64,000 nucleotides of DNA, taken from Mycobacterium sp. 141. GTDB lineage: Bacteria; Actinomycetota; Actinomycetes; Mycobacteriales; Mycobacteriaceae. Shown here one piece after another: positions 1 through 7,967 of the stretch. The notes under the pieces are model-generated. The model did no database searches and was not told where the DNA came from. It saw only the letters and a list, made by a program, of their open reading frames with translations. The stretch's first letter is position 1. Each line of letters opens with the position of its first letter. The translations under genes and the position numbers were made by a program. Location of the stretch: contig NZ_KB908277.1 in the NCBI RefSeq assembly GCF_000382405.1, positions 1 to 64,000 of the forward strand, in the 5' to 3' direction.

Positions 1-306
1 GGCGACGGTTTGGTCGAGTCGTTCGCGGTCGGCGGTGATGGCGGCTGAGGCTTGGGTGGTGGCTTTGTGGAGTGCTTCGTTGAGGCGTTGTTCGACGGTG
101 GCGGCGCCCAGGCGGAGGAGGCCTTCTTCGATGAAGACCGATTTGAGGTGGTGGTGTCCGTTCAATGTCACCTCGACGGTGTTGGTTTCGTCTGCGGCGG
201 TGAAGGTTTCGGTGTTCATTTTGTGTAGTTGGTCGTCCATGAGGGCTTGCAGTTGTTGTGCTTTTTGTAGGACTGCGGCGACTTCGGGGTGCATGCCGTC
301 GGTCAC
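1..306 (-). CDS. espL: EspL-like YbaB/EbfC-family protein, ESX-1 locus (partial)
   Basis: This is the first 102 codons of a gene that runs off the left edge of the window. It starts at GTG 306, preceded on the minus strand by an AAAGGAG ribosome site. The protein opens MTDGMHPEVAAVLQKAQ and continues with the sheet-forming stretch TNTVEVTLNGHHHLKSV, typical of the YbaB/EbfC fold and close to what I remember of M. tuberculosis EspL (Rv3880c, about 115 residues). EspL is an ESX-1 accessory protein that stabilises or chaperones ESX-1 substrates. It lies downstream of mycP1 and eccE1 on the same strand, as in the ESX-1 locus, but espB, which normally sits between eccE1 and espL, has no room in the 99-base gap. 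The locus assignment is firm; the exact name is slightly less so. Confidence 0.8.
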   Translation of the reverse strand, partial: MTDGMHPEVAAVLQKAQQLQALMDDQLHKMNTETFTAADETNTVEVTLNGHHHLKSVFIEEGLLRLGAATVEQRLNEALHKATTQASAAITADRERLDQTVA

Positions 307-405
307 GAGGACTCCTTTCCGTCTTCTTTGCGACGTCGTTGCGGTGCTGCAGCGATGCCATTCGGTGGGTGTTGACTGCGGGCGATCCTCTGCCATGGCA
401 ATCCC

Positions 406-1800
406 CTACTGCCCCAGCGCCGTTTGGTAACGGCTCTCTTCACGCGGATTGATCAGCTGGATCGGCAGCTGCCGGTGCCGTGGTGTGTCAATGAAGTTGG
501 GCCGCAAGATGACTCGTCCGATTTCCTGATGCGGGTCGAGATAGGTTGTGGCATGCGGCCAGGCCACCCGGGGCACACGTCCGACTCGACCGTTGATCAA
601 CGACGCAAACTCGCGGAACTGTGGGCCGAGTGTGATCACCGCACCGGCGGCTGCCGAACGGATCAAAAACTGGGTGAAGAGCTGCGCGTCAACGAGGTTG
701 ATGCTGGCATCGACGTTGTCGAACGGCATGTACACCGGGTAGCGGTCGGCGGTCTCGCCGACAAGCACACCGGCCGATCCGATCGGGAGCTCGTAGTGCT
801 TGTCGGCCACCGGGCTGATGCCCTGCAGCGCTGCCCGCTGGCCACCGAACAGACACGAAAACCCGCGCGGAGTAGTGGGATTGGCCAACGTCGTCAGCAG
901 CACAGTGCTGGTCGGCGCCATTCCAGGGATGACCCGCACCCGCGTGGTGGTGTGATCGGCCCGTGCCGACCACCACACATCAGGACCACCCGCAGCGCTG
1001 TAGGCAGCGGTAAAAGTACTGCGGCCCTTGATGGCCGACCACGCTTCCTTCTCGAAACTGATTTCAGTGGCCTTGTCGTAGTCGTCGAAGCTGCGGCAGC
1101 ACTGGGCATCGATCCCATGGCTGGCCAGCTGATCGGCGATTCGCGTCGTCGACGCCACCAGATACCGTGCCAGGCCCGACACTCCTGAGTCGCGGCGCTG
1201 CGCAGAGCGTTGCGTCGTATCGGGATTAGCGCGCAGCACAACCCAGGTACGCCGATTCGCCGGCGCTGGGTAGGGTCCCACCACCTGTTCGTAGAGCGCC
1301 ACCAGACTGGCCGGTGCTGTGCGGCCCACCCGATGGCCGGACGACACGATGTCGGCCTCTAGGTCAGGGCAATGTGCGAGTAGCAGATCTTCGACGAGCT
1401 TGCTGCTGACGACGTCATCGGTAACAGCTGTGCCGTTGACGATCACGGTCGGGGTGAACGGCCGTGGCACCAGCTCGATCACGGAGATCAGGTAGTCGCC
1501 CTGCCACCGCACTGCGACGTGATCGCCGGGCATCACGGTTGAGCCCACCGCAGGCTCGGACGCCGGATCGGGGGTCGTGCGGTGCCGCCGGCGCCAAGAG
1601 AAGACGGCCGCGACCCAGCCGGTGAGCCGCCGACCGCGGATCGTCAGCACCGAGAACAGCGCAACGAGAGTGGCGAGCGTGATCCCCAACCACAGCAGGT
1701 GGAAGCGCATACAGAGCGCCACGCACGCGGGGATCAGCGCCGCAGCCCAGATGGCGTGGCCGGTGCTGAACCGAAAACTGAACTGGCGCAGGAGATTCAT
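406..1800 (-). CDS. eccE1: ESX-1 type VII secretion membrane component EccE1
   Basis: The 464-residue protein matches the EccE family length (about 460 in M. tuberculosis). ATG 1800 is chosen because it overlaps the mycP1 stop in an ATGA junction and gives an N-terminus MNLLRQFSFRFSTGHAIWAA followed by two close membrane segments (about residues 14-32 and 36-54), as expected for EccE. The remainder is a periplasmic-facing domain ending in RYQTALGQ. EccE is the outer subunit of the ESX inner-membrane complex EccBCDE and sits next to the MycP protease. Its position directly after mycP1 and before an EspL homologue identifies the system as ESX-1 rather than ESX-3, where mycP also precedes eccE but no YbaB-type gene follows. 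Confidence 0.9.
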   Translation of the reverse strand: MNLLRQFSFRFSTGHAIWAAALIPACVALCMRFHLLWLGITLATLVALFSVLTIRGRRLTGWVAAVFSWRRRHRTTPDPASEPAVGSTVMPGDHVAVRWQGDYLISVIELVPRPFTPTVIVNGTAVTDDVVSSKLVEDLLLAHCPDLEADIVSSGHRVGRTAPASLVALYEQVVGPYPAPANRRTWVVLRANPDTTQRSAQRRDSGVSGLARYLVASTTRIADQLASHGIDAQCCRSFDDYDKATEISFEKEAWSAIKGRSTFTAAYSAAGGPDVWWSARADHTTTRVRVIPGMAPTSTVLLTTLANPTTPRGFSCLFGGQRAALQGISPVADKHYELPIGSAGVLVGETADRYPVYMPFDNVDASINLVDAQLFTQFLIRSAAAGAVITLGPQFREFASLINGRVGRVPRVAWPHATTYLDPHQEIGRVILRPNFIDTPRHRQLPIQLINPREESRYQTALGQ

Positions 1801-3146
1801 CGGCGTCGCCGCAAAGCGCGCCGGGCCATGGCGCCGACCCCGAGCACAAAGGCCAAGCCGAGACCAATGGCGACGACCATGGTTATCGGCCCACGGTCCG
1901 GCGGCGCGATGTGCACCGGCGGCGGCACTTCCTTGACCCGCATGGGGGCATTGGCGGGGCCGTCGGGGATCTCCCATGTCAACGCAGCGACGGGGTCGAT
2001 CACCCCGGCCCCGACGTAGTTGTCCACGCCACCGCCGGGGTGCCGGGCGGTGGCGGTGATGCGGTTGATGATCTGCGCGGCGGTGAGATCTGGGAACCGC
2101 TGCTTGAGCAGTGCAGCCAGACCCGATACATAGGCAACCGAAAACGACGTTCCGAACAGGGGTTTGGGACCGTCCTGGTCGGCGACGGCGTTGACCGGCT
2201 GACCGTCGTACCCGAGCGCGGTGAGGTTCTCACCGGGTGCCGCTGCGCCCACCCAGGGCCCGGACATCGAAAAGTTGCTCGGCTGACCGTTCTCGGCGAT
2301 GCTGCCCACGGTCAGCACCATCGGGTCATACCAGGCCGGGCTGACGATGGTCTGAACTTCCCGCCACCCCCGGGGATCGGAGGGAACCGAGGGGTCTGGT
2401 GGCGGATTCTGCGTGCAGTCGCCGCCGGTGTTGCCGGCGGCTACCAAGATCACCACATTCTTGACATTGACCGCGTAGTTTATTGCGGCGCCCAGAGTTG
2501 ACTCGTCGATCCGTCGGGTGACCTTGTAGCAGGCGGCCTCGCTGATGTTGATCACCTGCGCCCCAATGTTGGCGGCGTGCACGATGGACCGGGCCAGGCT
2601 GCGGATCGACCCGGCGGTGGGGGTGTCGTTCGGGTTGTTGAGGTCCCGCTGAGCGCCCTTGGGCTGGAACATCCCCGAGGTTTGGCGCAGCGAGAGGATC
2701 CGGGCGTCGGGTGCGACACCCACGAAACCGTCGGTGGGTGACGGGTGTCCGGCGATGATGGACGCGGTCAGGGTTCCGTGGGCATCGCAGTCGGACATTC
2801 CGTTGCCGCCGGCGTCGACGAAATCACCGCCGGGTGAGGCGGGCACCCGTGGCGAACCGTTGACGCCGGTATCGATGACGGCCACAGTTACCCCGGCGCC
2901 CGTTGCGAACTTGTGCGCGTCGGCGATTCGGAGATAGGTATTCGCCCACGGCTTGTCCGCGAAGTTCGAGTTCGGCATAGCCGTGGGGCCCTTGCACTCG
3001 TAGCGCTGCTCGGTCGGTTCGTCGGGACCCAGTTGATCTGGCGGAACTGCGGCGGAATCGATCACCGGCGGATCGATGGCCCAGGCCTGCGGTGCGCTGA
3101 ACATTGTCAGTAACACCGCAAGCGCCACGACGGCTACCCGCTGCAC
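1797..3146 (-). CDS. mycP1: Mycosin MycP1, ESX-1 subtilisin-like protease
   Basis: A 449-residue S8 family serine protease with the full triad: Asp92 in VAVIDTGVNG, His123 in DCDAHGTLTASI and Ser334 in PLFGTSFSVAYVSG, plus the oxyanion Asn239 in VAAGNTGG. An N-terminal signal peptide (residues 1-23, ending AQAWA-like) and a C-terminal membrane helix (about 420-440) followed by the basic tail RRALRRRR anchor it on the outer face of the plasma membrane. Mycosins are needed for assembly and stability of the ESX membrane complex, and MycP1 also processes EspB. Here no espB is found between eccE1 and espL. It is the first gene of the minus-strand set mycP1-eccE1-espL and is divergent from an EspC-like gene. 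Confidence 0.92.
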   Translation of the reverse strand: MQRVAVVALAVLLTMFSAPQAWAIDPPVIDSAAVPPDQLGPDEPTEQRYECKGPTAMPNSNFADKPWANTYLRIADAHKFATGAGVTVAVIDTGVNGSPRVPASPGGDFVDAGGNGMSDCDAHGTLTASIIAGHPSPTDGFVGVAPDARILSLRQTSGMFQPKGAQRDLNNPNDTPTAGSIRSLARSIVHAANIGAQVINISEAACYKVTRRIDESTLGAAINYAVNVKNVVILVAAGNTGGDCTQNPPPDPSVPSDPRGWREVQTIVSPAWYDPMVLTVGSIAENGQPSNFSMSGPWVGAAAPGENLTALGYDGQPVNAVADQDGPKPLFGTSFSVAYVSGLAALLKQRFPDLTAAQIINRITATARHPGGGVDNYVGAGVIDPVAALTWEIPDGPANAPMRVKEVPPPVHIAPPDRGPITMVVAIGLGLAFVLGVGAMARRALRRRR

Positions 3147-3428
3147 GCCTTACGCACCCCCTCGACAGTAGATTTGTCTGCCGTGTGCTGATGCACATAC
3201 AGCAAACAAGTACTCGCCTGCCCCGAACCCCATCTACCTACGCCAAGCCGACTGGCTATTTGCACGCAGGCAATCATAAAGGTGTATCAGAGGCGGGAAT
3301 TACGCTTTCTTGCCGGGGTGCTCGGCGAATGACAGCAAGGCCGATTGGCATACGAAACTTCTGTGAGGGGGACGGTTGTCGCGGCCATAGACTTGTCGAT
3401 CAGCAAGTGCGTCAGGATCGGAGGGGCG
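3147..3428. promoter_or_regulatory. Divergent intergenic region between mycP1 and the EspC-like gene
   Basis: The 282-base gap must carry promoters for both flanking genes. It is noticeably more AT-rich than the coding DNA around it, especially about 3245-3305. A plausible but unproven plus-strand promoter is TTGCAC (near 3258) with an A/T-rich hexamer about 17 bases later. The region ends with the good ribosome site GGAGGGG just before ATG 3429. I see no operator-like inverted repeat and no supportable gene here. Confidence 0.4.
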
Positions 3429-3770
3429 ATGACCCAGTTCAGGGCCGACACGAGTGCCGTCACGGCATGGGGACAGCAGGCCAGTAACCTCAGCGACGAG
3501 GTGGGCAGCCTCGTCAGTGGCGCGCCGCCTGCATCGGGGGTTCGGAACAGCCACGGCCCGATCGGCTTTCCTATGCAGGATGTGCTTGACGCTGCGCAGT
3601 CGGCGCGGGGTGATGCCTTGGGTGCCACTCAGTCCGCGTCGGCCAGGATCAGTGATCTGCTGCGCCAGGCCGCGCAGGCTTATGACCGTAATGATTCGGA
3701 GGCGGCCGCCCGCCTTAAGACCCAGGCCGATCGCATGGCGTCCGCTGAGGTGGAGGACGGCCGGGCGTAG
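3429..3770 (+). CDS. EspC/EspF-like ESX-1 secretion-associated protein (DUF2580 type)
   Basis: A 113-residue, Ala/Ser-rich, probably all-helical protein. ATG 3429 is preferred over an upstream in-frame start because GGAGGGG lies directly before it. The central HGPIGFPM resembles the HGP turn of EspC/EspF, and the following helix ends QAYDRND, which matches the general type VII secretion signal YxxxD/E. That combination marks it as a likely ESX substrate exported as a helical hairpin. It is transcribed away from mycP1 and ends just before a perfect 16-base-pair terminator. It could equally be an uncharacterised DUF2580 paralogue rather than the functional counterpart of EspC. Confidence 0.65.
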   Translation: MTQFRADTSAVTAWGQQASNLSDEVGSLVSGAPPASGVRNSHGPIGFPMQDVLDAAQSARGDALGATQSASARISDLLRQAAQAYDRNDSEAAARLKTQADRMASAEVEDGRA

Positions 3771-3786
3771 AAAGCCGACCAAATGA

Positions 3787-3822
3787 CGACTCGCACCGTT
3801 CGAGTACGAACGGTGCGAGTCG
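3787..3822. terminator. Bidirectional intrinsic terminator between the EspC-like gene and ptsH
   Basis: A perfect 16-base-pair stem (CGACTCGCACCGTTCG and its complement) closes on the loop AGTA. It lies between the stop codon at 3770 and the convergent stop of ptsH at 3838. There is no long U-run on either side, as is common for mycobacterial terminators. The symmetry suits termination from both directions. Confidence 0.85.
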
Positions 3823-3837
3823 CTGTGGGACAACTAC

Positions 3838-4095
3838 TTACGCGTCGAGGTCTTGCTCCACGAGGCCGGCGACAGTGGCGAGTGCGTCGGCGTCGTCGGA
3901 TTCGACGGTGACCGATGCTCCGTTGGCGGCGCCGAGGGTCATGATCATCAGGGCGGATCCGGCGTCCACCGGCTCGCCGCCGTCGACCGAAAGAGTCACG
4001 GGTACACCGGCGTTGACGACAGCTTCGGCGATGACGGCGGCGGGCCGGGCGTGCAGGCCGATGGCGGAGCCGACGATGACGGTCTTGCTGGGCAT
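3838..4095 (-). CDS. ptsH: Phosphocarrier protein HPr
   Basis: An 85-residue HPr, the usual family length. The phosphorylation site is His15 in GLHARPAA, and Ser47 in VDAGSALMIM matches the regulatory-serine region. HPr takes phosphate from enzyme I (ptsI, 7968-9650) and passes it to the EIIA domain of FruA. The start at ATG 4095 has a good AAGGAG ribosome site. It lies 12 bases after fruA and is the last gene of the fruR-fruK-fruA-ptsH unit. Confidence 0.93.
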   Translation of the reverse strand: MPSKTVIVGSAIGLHARPAAVIAEAVVNAGVPVTLSVDGGEPVDAGSALMIMTLGAANGASVTVESDDADALATVAGLVEQDLDA

Positions 4096-4107
4096 TGATT
4101 CTTCTCC

Positions 4108-6135
4108 TTAGGTGGTGGCCAGCGCCGGGGCATCCGACGTGGTGATGGTGGGTTTGGCGAATTGCTTGGCCGCGATGACGGCCAGGGCGCTGACGACGGC
4201 GCCGGCAGCGAGTGCGACCAGGAACCACAACAGGTTTCCGATCGCGAAGAACACGAAGATGCCGCCGTGCGGGGCCTTCGAGGTGACGTCGAACGCCATG
4301 ATGAGGCCACCGGTGACCGCACCGCCGAACATCATTGACGGGATGACCCGGAACGGGTCGGCTGCAGCGAACGGGATGGCGCCCTCGGAGATGAACGAGA
4401 GGCCCAACAACCAGGCGGCGCGGCCGTTTTCACGCTCGGGCTCACTGAACAGCCCGGGCCGCAGCGTGGTTGCCAGCGCCATGGCCAAGGGCGGCACCAT
4501 GCCGGCGGCCATCACGGCGGCCATGATCCGCAGCGATGCAGGGTCGGCGACGTTGAGTCCGGCGGTGGCGAACGCGTAGGCGGCCTTGTTGACCGGCCCG
4601 CCGAGGTCGAAGCACATCATCAGACCGAGGATGACACCGAGCAGGACCACCGAGCTGCCGGAGAGCCCACCCAGCCAGTTCGTCAGGCCCGAGGTGATGG
4701 CGGCCAGCGGCCGGCCGAGCAGCATGAACATCAGCAGGCCGACGATGAGCGACGCGCCGAGCGGAATCACCACGACCGGCATCAGCCCGCGGAACCACTT
4801 CGGCACCTTGAAGGAGCTGATCCACAGCGCGGCGAAGCCGGCGATCAGACCGCCGACGATACCGCCGATGAATCCGCCGCCGACGAACACCGCCACGGCT
4901 CCTGCGGTGAAACCCGGTGCGATACCGGGCCGGTCGGCGATTGCAAAGGAGATATAGCCGGCCAGCGCGGGCACCAGGAATCCGAAGGCCAGCCCGCCGA
5001 GACTGAACAGCACCGCCCCCAGGTATTGGGTGAAGCCGCCGCTGGGCAGGTTGGTCAGCGTGTTCGTGGTGGCGATGATGTGAGCCAGCGAATCCGTCTG
5101 CCCGGCAGGCTTGTTGGCGATCTCGTATCCGCCGAACAGGAAGCCGAGTGCGATCAGCAGACCACCAGCGGCGACGAACGGGATCATGTAGCTCACGCCG
5201 GTGAGCAGGATCTGCCGCAGCCGGGTGCCCCAGCCGATGCCGCCGGCGGTCGACGGGGTGGCGGACGCGGCGGCATCGCCGGCGACTCGTGCAGCATTGG
5301 GATCGCCCGCGGCACTGACGGCTTCGGCGATCATTTTGCCGGGTTCGTTGATGGCGCGTTTCACACCGGATGCGATGACGGGTTTACCGGCGAAGCGCTG
5401 TTTGTCCTTGACTCCGACGTCGGTGGCGAAGATGACGGCATCGGCTTCGGCGATGGTCGAGGCGGCCAGCGGTGTGCTGCCGGACGAACCCTGGGTCTCC
5501 ACGGTGAAGTTCACGCCGGCCTCCTGGGCCGCGTACTTCAGTGCGTCGGCCGCCATATAGGTATGGGCGATTCCGGTGGGGCAGGCGGTGATTGCCACGA
5601 TGGACACGGTCTTGGGCGCGGCCGTCGGAGTCGTTGACGCCGGAGCGGCGGCTGCGGCAGGAGCGGGTGCGGCGGCGGGCGCCGGGTTCACCACACCGTC
5701 GACGAGCGTCACGATGTCCTCGGCGGATGCGGCGCTGCGCAGCGACGCCACAAACTCTTTGCGTACCAGCGCCCGGGCCAGGCTGGACAGCAGTTTCATA
5801 TGTTCGGCACCACCGGATTCCGGCGCTGCGATGAGGAACGCGAGATCGGCCGGGCCGTCGGGCGCACCGAAGTCGACCCCGGGGGACAGCCGGGCGAACC
5901 CGATCGTGGGCGTGTCGACGTATGGCGACCGGCAGTGCGGGATGGCGATGCCCCCGGGCAGTCCGGTGGCGGACTGCGCCTCGCGGGCCAGTGCCGCACC
6001 GATCAGTCCTTCGGTGTCGGAGGTACGTCCCGCCGCGGCGAGTGCACCCGCCAGGCGGCCGATGACGGCTTCCTTGTCGCCGTCGACGGCCACGTCGAGC
6101 AGGACGAGATCTGGGGTGATGATCGGTTGGGTCAT
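4108..6135 (-). CDS. fruA: Fructose-specific PTS enzyme IIABC
   Basis: A 675-residue three-domain PTS permease. EIIA occupies about residues 1-150 with phosphorylatable His67 in GGIAIPHCRS. An Ala/Pro linker (about 150-172) leads to EIIB, with active Cys185 in AITACPTGIAHTY. From about residue 300 to the C-terminus is the multi-helix EIIC transporter. The protein imports fructose and releases it as fructose-1-phosphate. Its ATG overlaps the fruK stop as ATGA, implying translational coupling. The A-B-C order and the CPTGIAHT motif are those of fructose-family EII proteins; another ketose as substrate cannot be excluded. Confidence 0.92.
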   Translation of the reverse strand: MTQPIITPDLVLLDVAVDGDKEAVIGRLAGALAAAGRTSDTEGLIGAALAREAQSATGLPGGIAIPHCRSPYVDTPTIGFARLSPGVDFGAPDGPADLAFLIAAPESGGAEHMKLLSSLARALVRKEFVASLRSAASAEDIVTLVDGVVNPAPAAAPAPAAAAAPASTTPTAAPKTVSIVAITACPTGIAHTYMAADALKYAAQEAGVNFTVETQGSSGSTPLAASTIAEADAVIFATDVGVKDKQRFAGKPVIASGVKRAINEPGKMIAEAVSAAGDPNAARVAGDAAASATPSTAGGIGWGTRLRQILLTGVSYMIPFVAAGGLLIALGFLFGGYEIANKPAGQTDSLAHIIATTNTLTNLPSGGFTQYLGAVLFSLGGLAFGFLVPALAGYISFAIADRPGIAPGFTAGAVAVFVGGGFIGGIVGGLIAGFAALWISSFKVPKWFRGLMPVVVIPLGASLIVGLLMFMLLGRPLAAITSGLTNWLGGLSGSSVVLLGVILGLMMCFDLGGPVNKAAYAFATAGLNVADPASLRIMAAVMAAGMVPPLAMALATTLRPGLFSEPERENGRAAWLLGLSFISEGAIPFAAADPFRVIPSMMFGGAVTGGLIMAFDVTSKAPHGGIFVFFAIGNLLWFLVALAAGAVVSALAVIAAKQFAKPTITTSDAPALATT

Positions 6136-7100
6136 AGCGGCACCTTCGTGGCGTGGATACGGATGGCTTCGAGATCGAGTTGGTCAGGGGTGGGCAAGGC
6201 AGATCCGGGTAGGGCGGCGGCGGCGCTGCCGTAACCGACGGCCATGCGCAGCCGTTGCGGTGGTTCGGCGCCGTCGACTGTGGCACGCAGATAACCGGCA
6301 AGGGAGGCGTCGCCGGCTCCGACGGTGCTGCGCGGGATGATGGGAGGGGGCGTCGCGTGCCAGGCGCCGACCCGGTTGACGAGTACGGCGCCGGCCGCGC
6401 CCAGCGTGGCCAGTACTGCGCCGACGCCGCGGTCGATCAGTTGCGTGGCCGCTGCCACGACCGGCCCTTGATCGCCCTGGGCGGCAGCGTGTTCCAGTTC
6501 TTCGGCGGAGCCACCGACCAGGTCGGCCAGTTCCTCGGCATTGGGTTTGATCAGGTCGGGCGCGGCGACGTCGAACGCCGCGGCCAGCGCCGCCAGCGGA
6601 GCTTCGGAGGTGTCGATCGCCACCAGGCAGTCGAGCGGTGCGAGCTGCGCTGCGATGCGGGCGTACCAGTCGACGGGTGCTCCGGGTGGCAGCGATCCCG
6701 ACAGCACGACCCACGATGCCGACTGGGCCTGCTGCACCACGCAGTCGGTCAGGGCGCTCAACGATACCTCGTCGAGTGACGCCCCGCGTTCGTTGAGTTT
6801 GGTTGTGGTGCCGTCATTTTCGGTGATGGCAAGGTTGGTGCGGACCGGTTCGTCGATCGGCACCGCGGTGAACGGAACCTTGCGGGTACGCAGCGCACCC
6901 AGCAGCGGATCGTCGTCGGCAGCGGGCAGGACGGCCAACACGTCGACGTCGGCCAGGATGAGGGCGCGGGCGACGTTGATGCCTTTGCCGCCGGGTTCGA
7001 CCGTGACGGTATCGACACGCTGCACCGCGCCGCGGGTCAGCGGGTTGGCCAGGGTGACGGTGCGGTCCAGGCTCGGATTGGGGGTCACGGTGACGATCAT
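6132..7100 (-). CDS. fruK: 1-Phosphofructokinase (PfkB family)
   Basis: A 322-residue ribokinase/PfkB-family kinase. It opens MIVTVTPNPSLDRTV, has the substrate-side motif GGKGINVARAL near residue 38, and carries the second PfkB signature with the catalytic Asp in GAGDASLAGYL near residue 253. It phosphorylates fructose-1-phosphate, the product of FruA, to fructose-1,6-bisphosphate. It is coupled by ATGA overlaps to fruR upstream and fruA downstream. The TPNPSLD start and operon context favour 1-phosphofructokinase over tagatose-6-phosphate kinase. Confidence 0.92.
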   Translation of the reverse strand: MIVTVTPNPSLDRTVTLANPLTRGAVQRVDTVTVEPGGKGINVARALILADVDVLAVLPAADDDPLLGALRTRKVPFTAVPIDEPVRTNLAITENDGTTTKLNERGASLDEVSLSALTDCVVQQAQSASWVVLSGSLPPGAPVDWYARIAAQLAPLDCLVAIDTSEAPLAALAAAFDVAAPDLIKPNAEELADLVGGSAEELEHAAAQGDQGPVVAAATQLIDRGVGAVLATLGAAGAVLVNRVGAWHATPPPIIPRSTVGAGDASLAGYLRATVDGAEPPQRLRMAVGYGSAAAALPGSALPTPDQLDLEAIRIHATKVPL

Positions 7101-7864
7101 GCAATCACAACTTCGACGCCGTGCGAGGTCAGTTCGGCGCGGTCGGCCGGAGCGATATCACCGTCGGTGATCAGGGTGTCGACCTTCTCGATCGGGGCGA
7201 AGCTGACGAAATCCTCCCGGCCCACCTTCGATGAGTCCGAGGTCACCACAACGTAATTGGCGGTGGCGACCATGGCGCGTTTGACTGCCGCCTCATCGGA
7301 GTCCGGCGTGGACAGGCCGTGCCGCGCGGTGATGCCGTTGGTGCCGATGAATGCAACGTCCACCCGCAGCGTGCTCAACACGGCCAGGGCCTGCTCCCCG
7401 ACGGCGGCCTGGGTCAGGCCGCGTACCCGTCCACCGAGCAGTTGCAGCGTGACCGTCGGGATGACGGCCAGTCGGGCCGCGATGGGCACAGAGTTGGTCA
7501 CCACGGTCAATTCCCGGTCCGTGGGCAATTGGGCGGCGAGGCGCGCCGTGGTGGTTCCGGCGTCCAGCAGCACTGTGGCGCCACTGAGGGGCAGGAAGTC
7601 CAGGGCTGAGGCAGCAATCGCATCCTTTTGCTCCGCACGGGTGGTATCGCGCTCGCCGACTCCGGATTCGACCAGGTGAAGCGTACGGGCGGGGACGGCG
7701 CCGCCGTGGACACGGCGCAACAGGCCGGCCTTGTCGAGCACGGCCAGGTCGCGGCGCACGGTTTCGGTGGTGACGTCGTAAGTCTGTGCGAGTTCCGCAA
7801 CAGAGGCGCGGCCTCTGCTCATCACCAGCGTGGCGATGGCCTGCTGGCGTTCTTCGGCGTACAT
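7097..7864 (-). CDS. fruR: DeoR-family transcriptional regulator of the fructose PTS genes
   Basis: A 255-residue DeoR/GlpR-type repressor. The start ATG 7864 is chosen because GGGAGGG sits just upstream and the protein then opens MYAEERQQAIATLV, the normal DeoR N-terminus. The winged helix-turn-helix is at about residues 18-55 (VAELAQTYDVTTETVRRDL), followed by the sugar-phosphate-sensing isomerase-like domain. As the first gene of the unit and divergent from ptsI, it is well placed to control both directions from the operator region 7901-7960; fructose-1-phosphate is the likely inducer by analogy. Confidence 0.87.
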   Translation of the reverse strand: MYAEERQQAIATLVMSRGRASVAELAQTYDVTTETVRRDLAVLDKAGLLRRVHGGAVPARTLHLVESGVGERDTTRAEQKDAIAASALDFLPLSGATVLLDAGTTTARLAAQLPTDRELTVVTNSVPIAARLAVIPTVTLQLLGGRVRGLTQAAVGEQALAVLSTLRVDVAFIGTNGITARHGLSTPDSDEAAVKRAMVATANYVVVTSDSSKVGREDFVSFAPIEKVDTLITDGDIAPADRAELTSHGVEVVIA

Positions 7865-7900
7865 GACCCTCCCGTTTGTGTGGGTTAGATCGTAATTAAA

Positions 7901-7960
7901 TGTTGACATATGTTGTTTTACGCTTATTCGTGTTGACTTGTCAACGGTTTCTTGTAATGT
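7901..7960. promoter_or_regulatory. Divergent fruR/ptsI promoter with candidate FruR operators
   Basis: The direct repeat TGTTGAC occurs at 7901-7907 and 7931-7937, 30 bases apart (about three helical turns). The second copy is part of the perfect palindrome GTTGAC-TT-GTCAAC (7932-7945). That palindrome overlaps a -35-like TTGACT (7933-7938), which is followed 16 bases later by TAATGT (7955-7960), a good ptsI promoter. A repressor bound there would block ptsI, and a dimer or tetramer could bridge to the upstream half-site. The link to FruR is inferred from position only. Confidence 0.6.
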
Positions 7961-7967
7961 GTCTCAC

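Noticed and set aside
3797..3812. GTTCG-AGTA-CGAAC as a LexA/SOS box
   Set aside because: The mycobacterial SOS box has GAAC outward-left and GTTC right; this is the reverse order and is the inner part of a 16-base-pair terminator stem.
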